Origin: Roseovarius marisflavi
GTDB taxonomy: Bacteria; Pseudomonadota; Alphaproteobacteria; Rhodobacterales; Rhodobacteraceae
Assembly (NCBI RefSeq): GCF_900142625.1
Contig: NZ_FRBN01000015.1
Location: 23,682 to 87,681, forward strand
DNA length: 64,000 bases
Direction: 5' to 3'
A program made the position numbers and the translations under genes. Within the stretch, counting starts at the first letter, position 1. Each line of letters starts with the position of its first letter. This document shows positions 50,458 through 59,883 of the stretch, in pieces. Below the pieces are notes generated by a model, which did not search any database, had not been told where the DNA came from, and worked only from the letters and a program-made list of their open reading frames with translations.

Positions 50458-52491
50458 TCAGAGCGCCTCTGCCCGACGCCGACGCAGTTGCAGGGCCAGG
50501 ATCGGCAGCCAGAGCACCAGCCCAAGCGCCATCGTCTTGAGCCCCGGCGCGATAAAGAGCAGCGACACGATGGCGACCCACCACCGCTCTGCCTTGCTCA
50601 TATGGGTCAGGAAGAACCCAGAAAACGCCACACCAAGCCCGCCAATCCCCATCATCGCGCCCGCAAGCGTGATGGTGAACGCGCTCCATGTGAACCCGTC
50701 GGTCACAATCAACAGCGCAGGCGAATAGACGAACACGAACGGCACCAGCGCCTTGGCGATCCCAAGCCGGAAGGCGGTATTGCCGGTCTTGAACGGATTG
50801 GCCCCCGCGATGCCCGCCGCCGCATAGGCCGCAAGCGCCACGGGGGGCGTGATATCGGCCAGCACACCGTAATAGAACACAAAGAAATGTGCCACGATCG
50901 GCTCGACCTGAAGCTGCGCAAGCGCCGGGGCGGCGACGGCCACAAGGATGATATAGGTCGCCGTTGTTGGTATCCCCGCGCCCATGATGATGCAGGACGC
51001 CGCGATCAGGATCAGCGACACGAACAGCGCCCATTGCATCACGCTGAAATAGCTCAGCGGCCAGAGCCCGCCCAAGGTGTTGCCGATATCGGTCGCCGTC
51101 TGCACCACCACATAGCCAAGCCGAAACCCGACGCCCGTCAGCGTGACCACGCCCACGACCACGCCCACCGTCGCCGCCGCCGCGCCGACCGCAAGCGTGT
51201 TGCGCGCCCCATCGCCCAGCGCCTGCCACAGATCCCCAAAGGTCAGGCGGTTGACCGGATTGAGAAAGCCGACGACGACACAGGCAATGATGCCGTAAAC
51301 GGCAGCAAAATCCGGGGTGCGTCCGCTCAGGATCATATAGACCAGAATGATCAGTGGAATGACCGACAGCCAATGCTGGCGCAGCACCAGCCCCATTTTC
51401 GGCAGTTCTTCGGCCTTCAGCCCGCGCAGGCCAAGCTTGCGCGCCTCAAGGTGCACCATGATGAAGATGCCGAAATAATGCAGCAAGGCCGGAAACAGCG
51501 CCGCTGCAAGCACATCGCGCAGCGGGATTTCAAGGTACTCGACCATGATAAAGGCCGCCGCGCCCATGATCGGCGGGGTGATCTGCCCGCCGGTTGATGC
51601 TGTTGCCTCGACCGCGCCGGCGAAATGCGGCGGGTATCCCACCTTTTTCATCGCCGGAATTGTCAGCGCCCCGGTGGTCACCGTATTGGCGATGCTTGAC
51701 CCTGAAATCGTACCCATGAAGGCCGAGGAAAAGATCGCGACCTTGGCCGGCCCGCCCGCATAACGCCCGGCGATCACCATCGCCAGATCAATGAACAACT
51801 GCCCAAGTCCGATGCGCGTGGCCAGCACGCCAAACAGGATGAACAGGAACACGTATTGCGCCATCACCCCGATGGCGATGCCGTAAATCCCCTGATTTGT
51901 CATGTAGAGATGGTTGATCAACCCCTGCCAGCTTACCCCGCCATGCTTAAGAGCGCCCGGCGCCCAGGGCCCGAACAGGGCAAAGGCCACAAAGATCAGC
52001 GCGATGATCGGCAAGGTCGGCCCCACCGAGCGGCGCGCCGCCTCTAGCGTCAACACCAGCAAGGCGGTGCCCATGAACACGTCAGTCCCCGACGGGTTGC
52101 CGACCCGCACCGACACCACCGAAGGCGGCAAGAGCGGCAGGTAAAGCGAGGCCGCCACCGCCAGAACCGCCAGCACCAGATCCCAGACCGGCACGCCGCT
52201 TATGCGATACCACGCCGGGCCGGGAAGCGCCCTGCTCAGGCTGCGCCGCCAGGCGAACAGCAAGAATACCAGACCCAGCACGAACGAGAGGTGAATCCCC
52301 CGGTGCAGCAATTCGCGCACAAGGGCAAAGCCCGAGGCGTAGAAATGATAGGCCGACATCGCCACCAGAGCGACGCTTATCACCCCGGCGATCAACGGTC
52401 CGGTGGGCCGGAACGCCAGTTCGGGATCGAACTTGCGCTCGATCTCGTGAAGCTCATCTATGCTGAGCGCGTGATCGGTATCATGGGTCAT
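50458..52491 (-). CDS. TAXI-type TRAP transporter fused permease
   Basis: Membrane protein of 677 residues in which the small (DctQ-like, 4-helix) and large (DctM-like, 12-helix) TRAP subunits are joined. The hallmark segments are 'SSAFMGTISGSSIANTVTTG', 'ATASTGGQITPPIMGAAAFIM' and 'YYGVLADITPPVALAAYAAAG'. It uses an ion gradient to import organic solutes delivered by a binding protein. The start at 52491 follows AGAGGC at moderate distance. The binding-protein gene lies 90 bases upstream on the same strand. Confidence 0.95.
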   Translation of the reverse strand: MTHDTDHALSIDELHEIERKFDPELAFRPTGPLIAGVISVALVAMSAYHFYASGFALVRELLHRGIHLSFVLGLVFLLFAWRRSLSRALPGPAWYRISGVPVWDLVLAVLAVAASLYLPLLPPSVVSVRVGNPSGTDVFMGTALLVLTLEAARRSVGPTLPIIALIFVAFALFGPWAPGALKHGGVSWQGLINHLYMTNQGIYGIAIGVMAQYVFLFILFGVLATRIGLGQLFIDLAMVIAGRYAGGPAKVAIFSSAFMGTISGSSIANTVTTGALTIPAMKKVGYPPHFAGAVEATASTGGQITPPIMGAAAFIMVEYLEIPLRDVLAAALFPALLHYFGIFIMVHLEARKLGLRGLKAEELPKMGLVLRQHWLSVIPLIILVYMILSGRTPDFAAVYGIIACVVVGFLNPVNRLTFGDLWQALGDGARNTLAVGAAAATVGVVVGVVTLTGVGFRLGYVVVQTATDIGNTLGGLWPLSYFSVMQWALFVSLILIAASCIIMGAGIPTTATYIILVAVAAPALAQLQVEPIVAHFFVFYYGVLADITPPVALAAYAAAGIAGANPFKTGNTAFRLGIAKALVPFVFVYSPALLIVTDGFTWSAFTITLAGAMMGIGGLGVAFSGFFLTHMSKAERWWVAIVSLLFIAPGLKTMALGLVLWLPILALQLRRRRAEAL

Positions 52492-52581
52492 GGCCGGGGT
52501 GCCTCTGGCAGGGGTCGGGACAAAAATTGGCGGCCCCATGGTAAGGGCCGCCGGTCAGGGCACTAGAGATGCCCCAAAGGC

Positions 52582-53586
52582 TTACTTCAGGAGGCCCGCT
52601 TCGCGATAGAAACGCTCGGCGCCGGCATGAAGCGGCACACCAATACCGTTCAGCCCGGTATCGGGCGTGATGGTCTTGCCCTTGGCGTGACCCACATCCA
52701 AAAGCTTGCGCGAATTGTCGTTCCACAGCGCCTTGGTGATCTCGTAGATCAGGTCGTCATCCTCTTTGGCAGAGGTGAACCACTGTGCGCCAACGGCAAC
52801 GGTAGTGGTCGCGCCGACCCCTTCATAGGTGCCCTCGGGAATATCACTCTGGGCGAAAAAGCCGTACTTTTCGGTCAGCGCCTCTGCGCCCGCACCGTCA
52901 ATCGGAACAAGCTTGATATCCGCTGCCGAGGCGAGTTCGACAAGCGAGCCGGTCGGGTATCCGGCCACCACAAAGAACGCATCAATCCGCCCATTGCGCA
53001 GCGCATCCGACGCGGCATTGCCCTTGAGCGCCTCTGCCGTCACGTCATCGGCCGAAAGACCGTTTGCCGCAAGGATCAGCCCGGCATCGACATAGGTGCC
53101 CGAGCCCGGCTCGTCGAGCGAGACGCGCTTGCCCTTGAGGTCGGCCACAGAGTTGATGCCGCTGTCGGCGCGGGCCACAAGGTGGATATGCTCTTCGAAC
53201 AGCGCCGCGATGGTGCGCAGATCGGTCGCGGGCGGCTGGCCGTCCATCGTGCCGGTGCCGGTAAAGGCCCAATAGGCCACATCCGACTGGGCAAAGCCGG
53301 AATTGCGAAGGCCGGAATTGATCGCGTTCACGTTATCGACCGAACCGCGCGACGACACGGCCGAGGCAATAAGCCCGTCAACGCCACAGCTTCCGCCCTC
53401 ATCACAGGGACGCGAGCCGGGGGGCTTGGAAATCGCGTTGGCGATGACGCCGCCGACCGGATAATAGGTATAGGCGGTGCCGCCGGTGCCGATGGTGAAA
53501 AACTTGAGGTCTTGTGCTGCGGCAGCGCCTGCAAGGCCAACAGCCACAACCGCGCCCGCCGCCAGCGTGCGCATGAAATTCGTCAT
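52582..53586 (-). CDS. TAXI-family TRAP transporter solute-binding protein
   Basis: Periplasmic binding protein of 334 residues with a Sec signal peptide (about 1-25, 'VAVGLAGAAAAQ'). 'FFTIGTGGTAYTYYPVGGVI' is the family's start motif and 'KGKRVSLDEPGSGTYVDAGL' its core loop. The insert 'SRPCDEGGSCGVDGL' carries two Cys that may form a disulfide. Ligands of this family include glutamate and dicarboxylates; the one here is unknown. The start at 53586 gives the signal peptide proper length. Confidence 0.95.
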   Translation of the reverse strand: MTNFMRTLAAGAVVAVGLAGAAAAQDLKFFTIGTGGTAYTYYPVGGVIANAISKPPGSRPCDEGGSCGVDGLIASAVSSRGSVDNVNAINSGLRNSGFAQSDVAYWAFTGTGTMDGQPPATDLRTIAALFEEHIHLVARADSGINSVADLKGKRVSLDEPGSGTYVDAGLILAANGLSADDVTAEALKGNAASDALRNGRIDAFFVVAGYPTGSLVELASAADIKLVPIDGAGAEALTEKYGFFAQSDIPEGTYEGVGATTTVAVGAQWFTSAKEDDDLIYEITKALWNDNSRKLLDVGHAKGKTITPDTGLNGIGVPLHAGAERFYREAGLLK

Positions 53587-53733
53587 AGGTTTCACTCGGT
53601 TCTCCCTGAACTCGCGGCACGGGTTTTGCCCCGCGCCATGTATCGCCGCACAGGGCAAAATGGCCCTGAACGCTGCGTGCAGGTTAGGCACCCGAATACG
53701 GACGTGCAAGCCTTGCGCACCGAACCGGTCGTC

Positions 53734-54384
53734 TTAGAGGGGAATGAACTCTTTTTGGGCGGCGCTGAACTGTTCCAGATCACCCGAGCCGATTTCATGC
53801 CAAAGACCATGAATGGTCAGCGAGCCGTCCTTGACCGCCTCGGCCACAAACGGAAAGGTCATCAGGTTTTCAAGTGATACGATCACTGATTCCTTTTCAA
53901 GCGCCCGGCGCTGTTCGGCCTCATCCTTGATCTCGCGCACCTTTTCATAGCCGGGGCGCAGGATATCCATCCAGCGGCCCACAAAGCTTGACTCGGCCTC
54001 AAGATCGGGGGCGTGGCCCGAACACATATCCAGACAGCCCTGAACCCCGCCGCAATTGGAATGACCCAGCACGATCACATGCGCCACCTTGAGCGCCATG
54101 ACCGCATATTCCACCGCCGCCGAGGTGCCGTGCTGTGCGCCATCGGGGCAATAGGCCGGGACAAGATTGGCGATATTGCGGTGAATAAAGAACTCGCCCT
54201 GATCCGCACCGAAGATCGAGGTGACATGCACGCGGCTGTCACAGCACGAAATAATCATGGCACGCGGATGCTGACCATCCGTGGCAAGTCGTCGATACCA
54301 CGCCTGATTCTCGGTATAGGCAGTGGCCTTCCAGCCGTGAAAACGTTGCACCAGATAGCTGGGCAGAGGGCGGGCGTGTTCCAT
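53734..54384 (-). CDS. Beta-class carbonic anhydrase
   Basis: Zinc enzyme of 216 residues that interconverts CO2 and bicarbonate. Zinc ligands are Cys47 and Asp49 in 'ISCCDSRVH' (C-x-D-x-R), and His108 and Cys111 in 'LGHSNCGGVQG'. The start at 54384 has GGAGAG upstream; in-frame ATGs further up lie in a promoter region. It diverges from a small conserved-looking gene. Its common role is supplying bicarbonate for carboxylations. Confidence 0.95.
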   Translation of the reverse strand: MEHARPLPSYLVQRFHGWKATAYTENQAWYRRLATDGQHPRAMIISCCDSRVHVTSIFGADQGEFFIHRNIANLVPAYCPDGAQHGTSAAVEYAVMALKVAHVIVLGHSNCGGVQGCLDMCSGHAPDLEAESSFVGRWMDILRPGYEKVREIKDEAEQRRALEKESVIVSLENLMTFPFVAEAVKDGSLTIHGLWHEIGSGDLEQFSAAQKEFIPL

Positions 54385-54543
54385 GATCTCTCCGGGTCTT
54401 GGGGCACTTCGATGCTGAATAGTCTGAATTCGCATAGAATTCGAGGGATAAATCGCCACGATCAAAACCATTTGGGAACCCTGAAAATGCAATGATGCCT
54501 GCAGACGTGGGGATATCTATGAACACAGAATTCGGGTGAGAAC

Positions 54544-54924
54544 GTGGAACAAGTGACTTTGCTCAAACAAGACGAAACTGTTCGGCTTGATGCCGACCGG
54601 CTAGAGGCGCTCTATCTTCAGTTGGGCGAATCCAATGCCGAGGATGTCGTGTGTCGCGCGCTTGAAGAACTGGCCGCGCGGCTGTCGCATTCTGAACGCT
54701 GCCACCGCGAGGGGCGGCTTGAGGACATGCGCAAAAGCACCCGAAGCCTGATCGCCATTGCCGATCAGATCGGGATGCAGCTTTTGGCACGGGTCGCGGG
54801 CGATGTCACCGGCTGCATCGACGTCGGTGATCGCAACGCGCTTGCGGCCACCTTTGCGCGGCTCTTGCGGATCGGCGAGCGTTCGCTTTGCGAAATCTGG
54901 GACCTTCAGGACATACCTCTTTAA
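54544..54924 (+). CDS. Small conserved-looking helical protein, possibly Hpt-like
   Basis: Protein of 126 residues starting at GTG (54544). It is all-helical by composition ('AEDVVCRALEELAARLSHSE', 'MRKSTRSLIAIADQIGMQLL', 'NALAATFARLLRIGERSLCE'). The arrangement resembles a four-helix histidine-phosphotransfer-like bundle, but I cannot find a convincing phospho-His site. It stands between the divergent carbonic anhydrase gene and a leucyl aminopeptidase gene (82 bases). Function unknown. Confidence 0.7.
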   Translation: MEQVTLLKQDETVRLDADRLEALYLQLGESNAEDVVCRALEELAARLSHSERCHREGRLEDMRKSTRSLIAIADQIGMQLLARVAGDVTGCIDVGDRNALAATFARLLRIGERSLCEIWDLQDIPL

Positions 54925-55006
54925 TCGGCCCCCCCATTTGATGGGTTGCAGGCGGCGCAATCGCGACTAGGCTGGGCAAAAATATTTGCCCGAAAGGTCC
55001 GCCGCC

Positions 55007-56386
55007 ATGAGCCTCAAATTCGCCCCCGATCACGCCTCTGCCATTCCTTTGCATGTGATTGCCGAGGATGCGCTTGAGACATGGCTTGCCGATCAACCCG
55101 AGCGCATCAGGGCATGGGTGGGTGCCGCAGGGTTCACCGGCGCACTTGGGCGCACGCTTTTGATCCCCGGCGAGGCGGGCACCATCGAGATGGCCCTTGC
55201 CGGATATGGCAGCGCGCGCACGCGTGCGCGTGGCCGGTTTCATCTGGCGGGCTGCGCCGCCGCCCTGCCCGAGGGCACGTACCGCCTTGAGGGGCTGCCC
55301 TCTGATCAGGCCGAAACCGAGGCGCTTGGCTGGCTGTTTTCGCATTACGCCTTTGAACGCTATCACAGCCAAAGCCCGGCCAAGGCCCTTCTGGTCGCCC
55401 CCGAAGGCATTGATGCCTCCCGCCTTGAAATCATCGCGGCGGGCGAGGCACTCACCCGCGATCTGATCAACACGCCCGCCTCTGATCTTGGGCCGGATGC
55501 GCTTGAAGCGGCCTGTACGACCCTCGCCGCACAACATGGCGCAAGCATCGAGACCATTTGCGGCCGCGACCTGCTACAGCACAATTTCCCCCTGATCCAC
55601 ACCGTCGGGCGCGCCGCCGAAGCCGAGCCGCGCCTGATTGACATGCGGTGGGGCGAAAGCGGCCCGAAACTTGCGCTTGTGGGCAAGGGCGTGTGTTTTG
55701 ACACCGGCGGCCTTAACCTCAAACCCGGATCAAGCATGGGGTTGATGAAAAAGGATATGGGCGGGGCCGCCACGGTTCTGGGCCTTGCGCATATGATCAT
55801 GGCGCTTGGGGTGCCGGTTCAATTGCGTGTGCTCATCCCGGCGGTCGAAAACGCCGTTGCCGGCAATGCCTTTCGCCCCGGTGATATTCTGACCGCGCGC
55901 AATGGCCTCACGGTCGAGATCAACAATACCGATGCCGAGGGTCGCCTTATACTGGCCGATGCGCTTGCCTTTGCGGCCGAAGAGTGCCCCGATTTCATCA
56001 TCTCGATGGCAACGCTGACCGGCGCCGCGCGGGTCGCTGTCGGGCCGGATATTTCGCCCTATTACACCGATAGCGCGGCAATGGCCGCCGCCCTTGAAGG
56101 CGCCGCCGAAAAGGTTGCCGATCCGGTCTGGCGCATGCCGTTTCACACGCCCTACGAGGCGATGATCGAACCGGGTATCGCCGATCTCGACAATGCACCC
56201 TCGGGCGGATTTGCCGGGTCGATCACCGCAGCGCTGTTCCTGCGCCGCTTTACCGATGGGCTGCCTTACGGGCATTTCGACATTTTCGGTTGGACGCCCA
56301 CCGCAGCCCCAGCGCGCCCTAAGGGCGGCGTCGGCATGGGCGCGCGTGCCCTGCTTGAGGCGCTGCCGAAGGTACTCTCGCTGTGA
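55007..56386 (+). CDS. M17-family leucyl aminopeptidase
   Basis: Cytosolic metallopeptidase of 459 residues. 'GKGVCFDTGGLNLKP' and 'MKKDMGGAATVLG' supply metal-binding Lys and Asp residues. The signature is 'NTDAEGRLILADAL'. It releases N-terminal residues from peptides with two divalent metals. The N-terminal domain is shorter than in E. coli PepA. The start is ATG 55007, since the ATG at 54986 has no ribosome binding site. It overlaps the next gene by four bases (GTGA). Confidence 0.93.
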   Translation: MSLKFAPDHASAIPLHVIAEDALETWLADQPERIRAWVGAAGFTGALGRTLLIPGEAGTIEMALAGYGSARTRARGRFHLAGCAAALPEGTYRLEGLPSDQAETEALGWLFSHYAFERYHSQSPAKALLVAPEGIDASRLEIIAAGEALTRDLINTPASDLGPDALEAACTTLAAQHGASIETICGRDLLQHNFPLIHTVGRAAEAEPRLIDMRWGESGPKLALVGKGVCFDTGGLNLKPGSSMGLMKKDMGGAATVLGLAHMIMALGVPVQLRVLIPAVENAVAGNAFRPGDILTARNGLTVEINNTDAEGRLILADALAFAAEECPDFIISMATLTGAARVAVGPDISPYYTDSAAMAAALEGAAEKVADPVWRMPFHTPYEAMIEPGIADLDNAPSGGFAGSITAALFLRRFTDGLPYGHFDIFGWTPTAAPARPKGGVGMGARALLEALPKVLSL

Positions 56387-57132
56387 GCGATACGCGGCTC
56401 ATCTCAGTGCCGATTGCCGATCTGCGCCGCGCGCCGGATGGCGCACGTGAGCGACAGCTTTTGATGGGCGAGGCGGTGACCCTTCTGCACATCACCGACG
56501 GCTGGGCAGAGGTGACCGCCACGCGCGACGGCTATCGCGGCTATCTGCCCGAAAGCGTTCTTGCGTCAGGCGCCCCGACCCACCGCGTGAGCGCGCGCGC
56601 CACGCATCTTTATGCCCAACCGGATTTCAAGACGCCCGAGCGCCTTAGCCTGAGCCATGGCGCGCGGCTTGCCGTGCTCTCTACCGGTGCGCGCTTTGCC
56701 GAAACACCGCAAGGCCACGTGCCGCTTGCCCATCTCAGCCCGCTTGAAAGCATCGAGGCCGATCCCGTCACCGTCGCCGAACTTTACCTTGGCACGCCCT
56801 ATCTCTGGGGCGGCAATTCGTCGTTTGGCATTGATTGCTCCGGTCTGATTCAGGTCGGATGCCTGGCCTGCGCCATCCCCTGCCCCGGCGATAGCGGCCC
56901 GCAAGAGGCCGCACTTGGCACAGATCTGCCAGACGATGCCCGCCTTGAGCGCGGCGACCTGCTGTTCTGGAAAGGCCATGTGGCATGGGTCGCCGACGCC
57001 GAAACCCTTCTGCATGCCAACGCCCATCACATGGCGGTGGCCTATGAACCGATCACTGCCGCAATCGCCCGCATCAAGGCACAGGGCGATGGCCCCGTCA
57101 CCGCGCGCAAACGCCTGAAAGGAAGACCATGA
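56383..57132 (+). CDS. NlpC/P60 peptidase with SH3-like domains
   Basis: Protein of 249 residues starting at GTG overlapping the peptidase stop. Two SH3-like domains lie at about 10-125 ('LLHITDGWAEVTATRDGYRG'). The NlpC/P60 domain (about 130-245) has catalytic Cys in 'SSFGIDCSGLIQ', His in 'FWKGHVAWVADAE' and a third polar site around 'LLHANAHHMAVAYE'. There is no signal peptide, so it acts in the cytosol or by another route, likely on cell-wall peptides. Coupling with M17 peptidase suggests muropeptide turnover: the NlpC enzyme cuts, the aminopeptidase finishes (inference). Confidence 0.88.
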   Translation: MSDTRLISVPIADLRRAPDGARERQLLMGEAVTLLHITDGWAEVTATRDGYRGYLPESVLASGAPTHRVSARATHLYAQPDFKTPERLSLSHGARLAVLSTGARFAETPQGHVPLAHLSPLESIEADPVTVAELYLGTPYLWGGNSSFGIDCSGLIQVGCLACAIPCPGDSGPQEAALGTDLPDDARLERGDLLFWKGHVAWVADAETLLHANAHHMAVAYEPITAAIARIKAQGDGPVTARKRLKGRP

Positions 57133-58097
57133 CATCCGATCCGTTCTTTCACCCCGTGTCGGGTTTTGAATTGCCCCGTTTTGCCGGTGTACCCACCTTC
57201 ATGCGCCTGCCCTATGTGCCGCACGGGCACGCGCGCTACGACGACGTGCAAATCGGCCTGATCGGCGTGCCGTGGGATAGCGGCACCACCAACCGCCCCG
57301 GCCCGCGCCACGGACCGCGCCAGTTGCGCGATGCCTCGACCATGATCCGCGCCCAGCATGCCACCAGCGGCATGCGCCCGTTCGAGGCGCTCAATTGCGC
57401 CGACCTTGGCGATGTGGGGCCAAACCCCGCCGACATCATGGATAGCATGGCCCGCATCACAACCTTCTACGATCAGGTGACAGGGGCCGGGATTACCCCG
57501 CTGACGGCTGGCGGGGATCACCTCACGACGCTGCCGGTGCTACGGTCGCTGGCGCGGCGCGCGCCGCTTGGCATGATCCATTTCGATAGCCACACCGACC
57601 TGTTTCATTCCTATTTCGGCGGCACGATGTACACCCATGGCACACCGTTTCGCCGCGCCGTCGAAGAAGACCTGCTTGATCCCAAGCGGGTGGTGATGAT
57701 CGGCATTCGCGGCACGATGTATGACACCGAAGATCGCGATTTCGCCGCCGCCAACGGCATCCGCCTTATCCTGATCGAAGAATTTCACGCCCGCGGCCCA
57801 GAGGATGTGATGGCCGAGGCCCGCGAGATTGCCGGCACCGGCGACACCTACGTGAGCTATGACATCGACTTTGTCGATCCGACCTTTGCCCCCGGCACCG
57901 GCACGCCCGAGGTGGGTGGACCCAACAGCTATCAGGCGCTTCAGGTGGTGCGCGGGCTTGAGGGCGTTAAAATCGTTGGCGCCGATATGGTCGAGGTCTC
58001 GCCGCCGTTCGACACCTCTGGCGGCACCGCCTTTCTTGGCGCGTCGATCATGTTCGAGATGCTCTGCGTGATGGCCAGTGGCGCGGCGACGGCCTAG
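57129..58097 (+). CDS. Agmatinase-family ureohydrolase
   Basis: Mn-dependent enzyme of 322 residues. 'TAGGDHLTTLPVL', 'MIHFDSHTDLF' and 'VSYDIDFVDPTFAPGTGTPE' provide the metal ligands. The second motif is DSHTD rather than the usual DAHxD, seen in guanidino-acid and agmatinase-like members. It hydrolyses a guanidino compound to urea and an amine; agmatine is only the default guess. It overlaps the NlpC gene by four bases. Its TAG stop shares the palindrome CTAG with the stop of the convergent modC. Confidence 0.9.
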   Translation: MTSDPFFHPVSGFELPRFAGVPTFMRLPYVPHGHARYDDVQIGLIGVPWDSGTTNRPGPRHGPRQLRDASTMIRAQHATSGMRPFEALNCADLGDVGPNPADIMDSMARITTFYDQVTGAGITPLTAGGDHLTTLPVLRSLARRAPLGMIHFDSHTDLFHSYFGGTMYTHGTPFRRAVEEDLLDPKRVVMIGIRGTMYDTEDRDFAAANGIRLILIEEFHARGPEDVMAEAREIAGTGDTYVSYDIDFVDPTFAPGTGTPEVGGPNSYQALQVVRGLEGVKIVGADMVEVSPPFDTSGGTAFLGASIMFEMLCVMASGAATA

Positions 58098-59194
58098 GCC
58101 GGGCCGCTTCCGCCCACGTCAAGCGGTGCGATCGACAGCGACTTGATCACCGCGAAACACCTCTGCCCCGGCGCAAGGCCGAGCGCGCGGGCAGAGCGCT
58201 GCGTGATCCGCGCCAACACATCCTGATCCGCGCCCATGCGCAGGCGCACCATCACGCCCGGCCCCTGCCCCTGACGCATGTCAGTCAACTCGCCCTCAAG
58301 CACGTTGAGCGCCGACAACCCCTCTGGCCGGGTGCGCGACAAGATCACGTCCTGCGCCGCGATCCTGACCCGGACCTTTGCGCCAATCGCGGCGGCAAAT
58401 CCCGGCACCAAAAGCCGCCCGCCCGCCACCGCAAGCTCGCTCAACCCATCGTCGTGATGCGCCAGAACCTGCGCGCGCAGGACAGACCCGGCGGCGCGGA
58501 TGCCAAAGGCCGGGGCCGCCGCCGGATCCGACAGGATATCCTGCGCAAGGCCAGCGCGGCGCACCTCGCCTGCCTCAAGCATGACGATGTGATGGGCAAG
58601 TCGCGCCACCTCTGACACGGAATGGCTGACGTAAATCACCGGCACCCGCATGCCATCGCGGATCGCCTCGATGTAGGGCAGGATCGCGCCCTTGGCCGCA
58701 TCATCCAGCGCCGAAAGCGGCTCGTCCATCAACAACAGGCGCGGCGCCGTCATGAGGGCGCGCGCCATCGCCACGCGCTGTGCCTCGCCCCCCGAGAGGC
58801 CCGAGGGGCGACGCGCCAAAAGCCCCTCAAGGCCAAGCGCGGCCACGATACCGGACCGATCAGGGTTACGCCCCGCCTTGCGCGCCCGCCGCTCCGCATA
58901 AGCGAGATTACCCGCCACGCTAAGATGCGCAAAAAGCCGCGCGTCCTGAAAGACATAACCGATGGCGCGCCGATGCGGCGGCACAAAGCGCCCCGGCCCC
59001 TGCCAGACCTGTCCGTCAAAGGAAACGCGTCCCTGCGCGCGCGTTTCAAGCCCGGCGATCACCCGCAGCAGGCTTGATTTTCCGCTGCCCGACGGGCCAA
59101 ACACCGCCGTCAGGCCATTGGGCGCAAAGCCCTGCGACACCGCAAGGCGAAAGCCCGGCAGATCAAGCGTGATATCGACCGCCAGACCGCTCAT
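58094..59194 (-). CDS. modC: Molybdate ABC transporter ATP-binding protein
   Basis: ATPase subunit of 366 residues. Walker A is 'VFGPSGSGKSSLLRVI', the Q-loop is 'GYVFQDARLFAHLSV', the signature is 'GLSGGEAQRVAMARAL' and Walker B is 'LLLMDEPLSALD'. The C-terminal TOBE/Mop domain (about 290-360, 'SALNVLEGELTDMRQGQGPG') binds oxyanion. It overlaps modB by 4 bases. Confidence 0.95.
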   Translation of the reverse strand: MSGLAVDITLDLPGFRLAVSQGFAPNGLTAVFGPSGSGKSSLLRVIAGLETRAQGRVSFDGQVWQGPGRFVPPHRRAIGYVFQDARLFAHLSVAGNLAYAERRARKAGRNPDRSGIVAALGLEGLLARRPSGLSGGEAQRVAMARALMTAPRLLLMDEPLSALDDAAKGAILPYIEAIRDGMRVPVIYVSHSVSEVARLAHHIVMLEAGEVRRAGLAQDILSDPAAAPAFGIRAAGSVLRAQVLAHHDDGLSELAVAGGRLLVPGFAAAIGAKVRVRIAAQDVILSRTRPEGLSALNVLEGELTDMRQGQGPGVMVRLRMGADQDVLARITQRSARALGLAPGQRCFAVIKSLSIAPLDVGGSGPA

Positions 59195-59883
59195 CCCGCA
59201 TGCACCGGAAAGCGGCGATTGGCGGCATAGACCGCGATCAGGACCACAAAGGAAATCCCCAAAAGGATCGCCGACAACAGGTGCGCCTGTGCATACTCCA
59301 ATGTCTCGACATGCTCGTAAATCGCGATTGAGATGACCTTGGTCTGGCCCGGGATATTGCCGCCCACCATCAAAACCACGCCGAATTCGCCAAGCGTATG
59401 CGCAAAGCTCAGCACCATCGCGGTCAGGTATCCGCGCAGCGCCAGCGGCGTGGCGACGGTGAAAAACCGATCCATCGGCCCGGCCCCAAGCGAGGCTGCC
59501 GCCTCCATCGGGTGGCGGCCAATTACCTCGAAACTGGCCTGAAGCGGCTGCACCGTGAAGGGCAGCGAATAGAGCACCGAGGCCACCACAAGCCCGGTGA
59601 ATGAGAATGTAAGCGCGTTGCCGGTCACATCACGCCAGGCCCCACCAAGCATGCTGTTGGGGCTGAGCAGAACCAAGAGGTAGAACCCCAGAACCGTCGG
59701 CGGCAGCACCAGCGGCAAAGCCGTGATCGCCTCAACCGCCACCTTGGCACGGCTCTGCGTTTGCGCCAGCCACCACGCCAGCGGCGTGCCGATGATCAAC
59801 AGGATCACCACGCTGATCCCCGCCAGCCGCATGGTTAGCCAAAGCGGCGTGAGGTCGGGAAAGGGCGCGCCATCACTCCACAT
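59191..59883 (-). CDS. modB: Molybdate ABC transporter permease
   Basis: Inner-membrane permease of 230 residues with five helices. The ATPase-coupling loop is 'AAASLGAGPMDRFFTVATPLA' (EAA motif; split over two segments) and 'LSFAHTLGEFGVVLMVGGNIPG' is typical of ModB. It overlaps modC by four and modA by eleven bases. Confidence 0.95.
   Translation of the reverse strand: MWSDGAPFPDLTPLWLTMRLAGISVVILLIIGTPLAWWLAQTQSRAKVAVEAITALPLVLPPTVLGFYLLVLLSPNSMLGGAWRDVTGNALTFSFTGLVVASVLYSLPFTVQPLQASFEVIGRHPMEAAASLGAGPMDRFFTVATPLALRGYLTAMVLSFAHTLGEFGVVLMVGGNIPGQTKVISIAIYEHVETLEYAQAHLLSAILLGISFVVLIAVYAANRRFPVHAG

Noticed and set aside
53627..53733. Gap between the carbonic anhydrase stop and the TAXI gene start region
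   Set aside because: I looked for a small gene or RNA; nothing with a start, ribosome binding site and sensible composition was found.
54426..54534. Three GAATTCG copies (54426, 54437, 54528) upstream of the carbonic anhydrase gene
   Set aside because: Short and irregularly spaced apart from the first two; too weak to call an operator.
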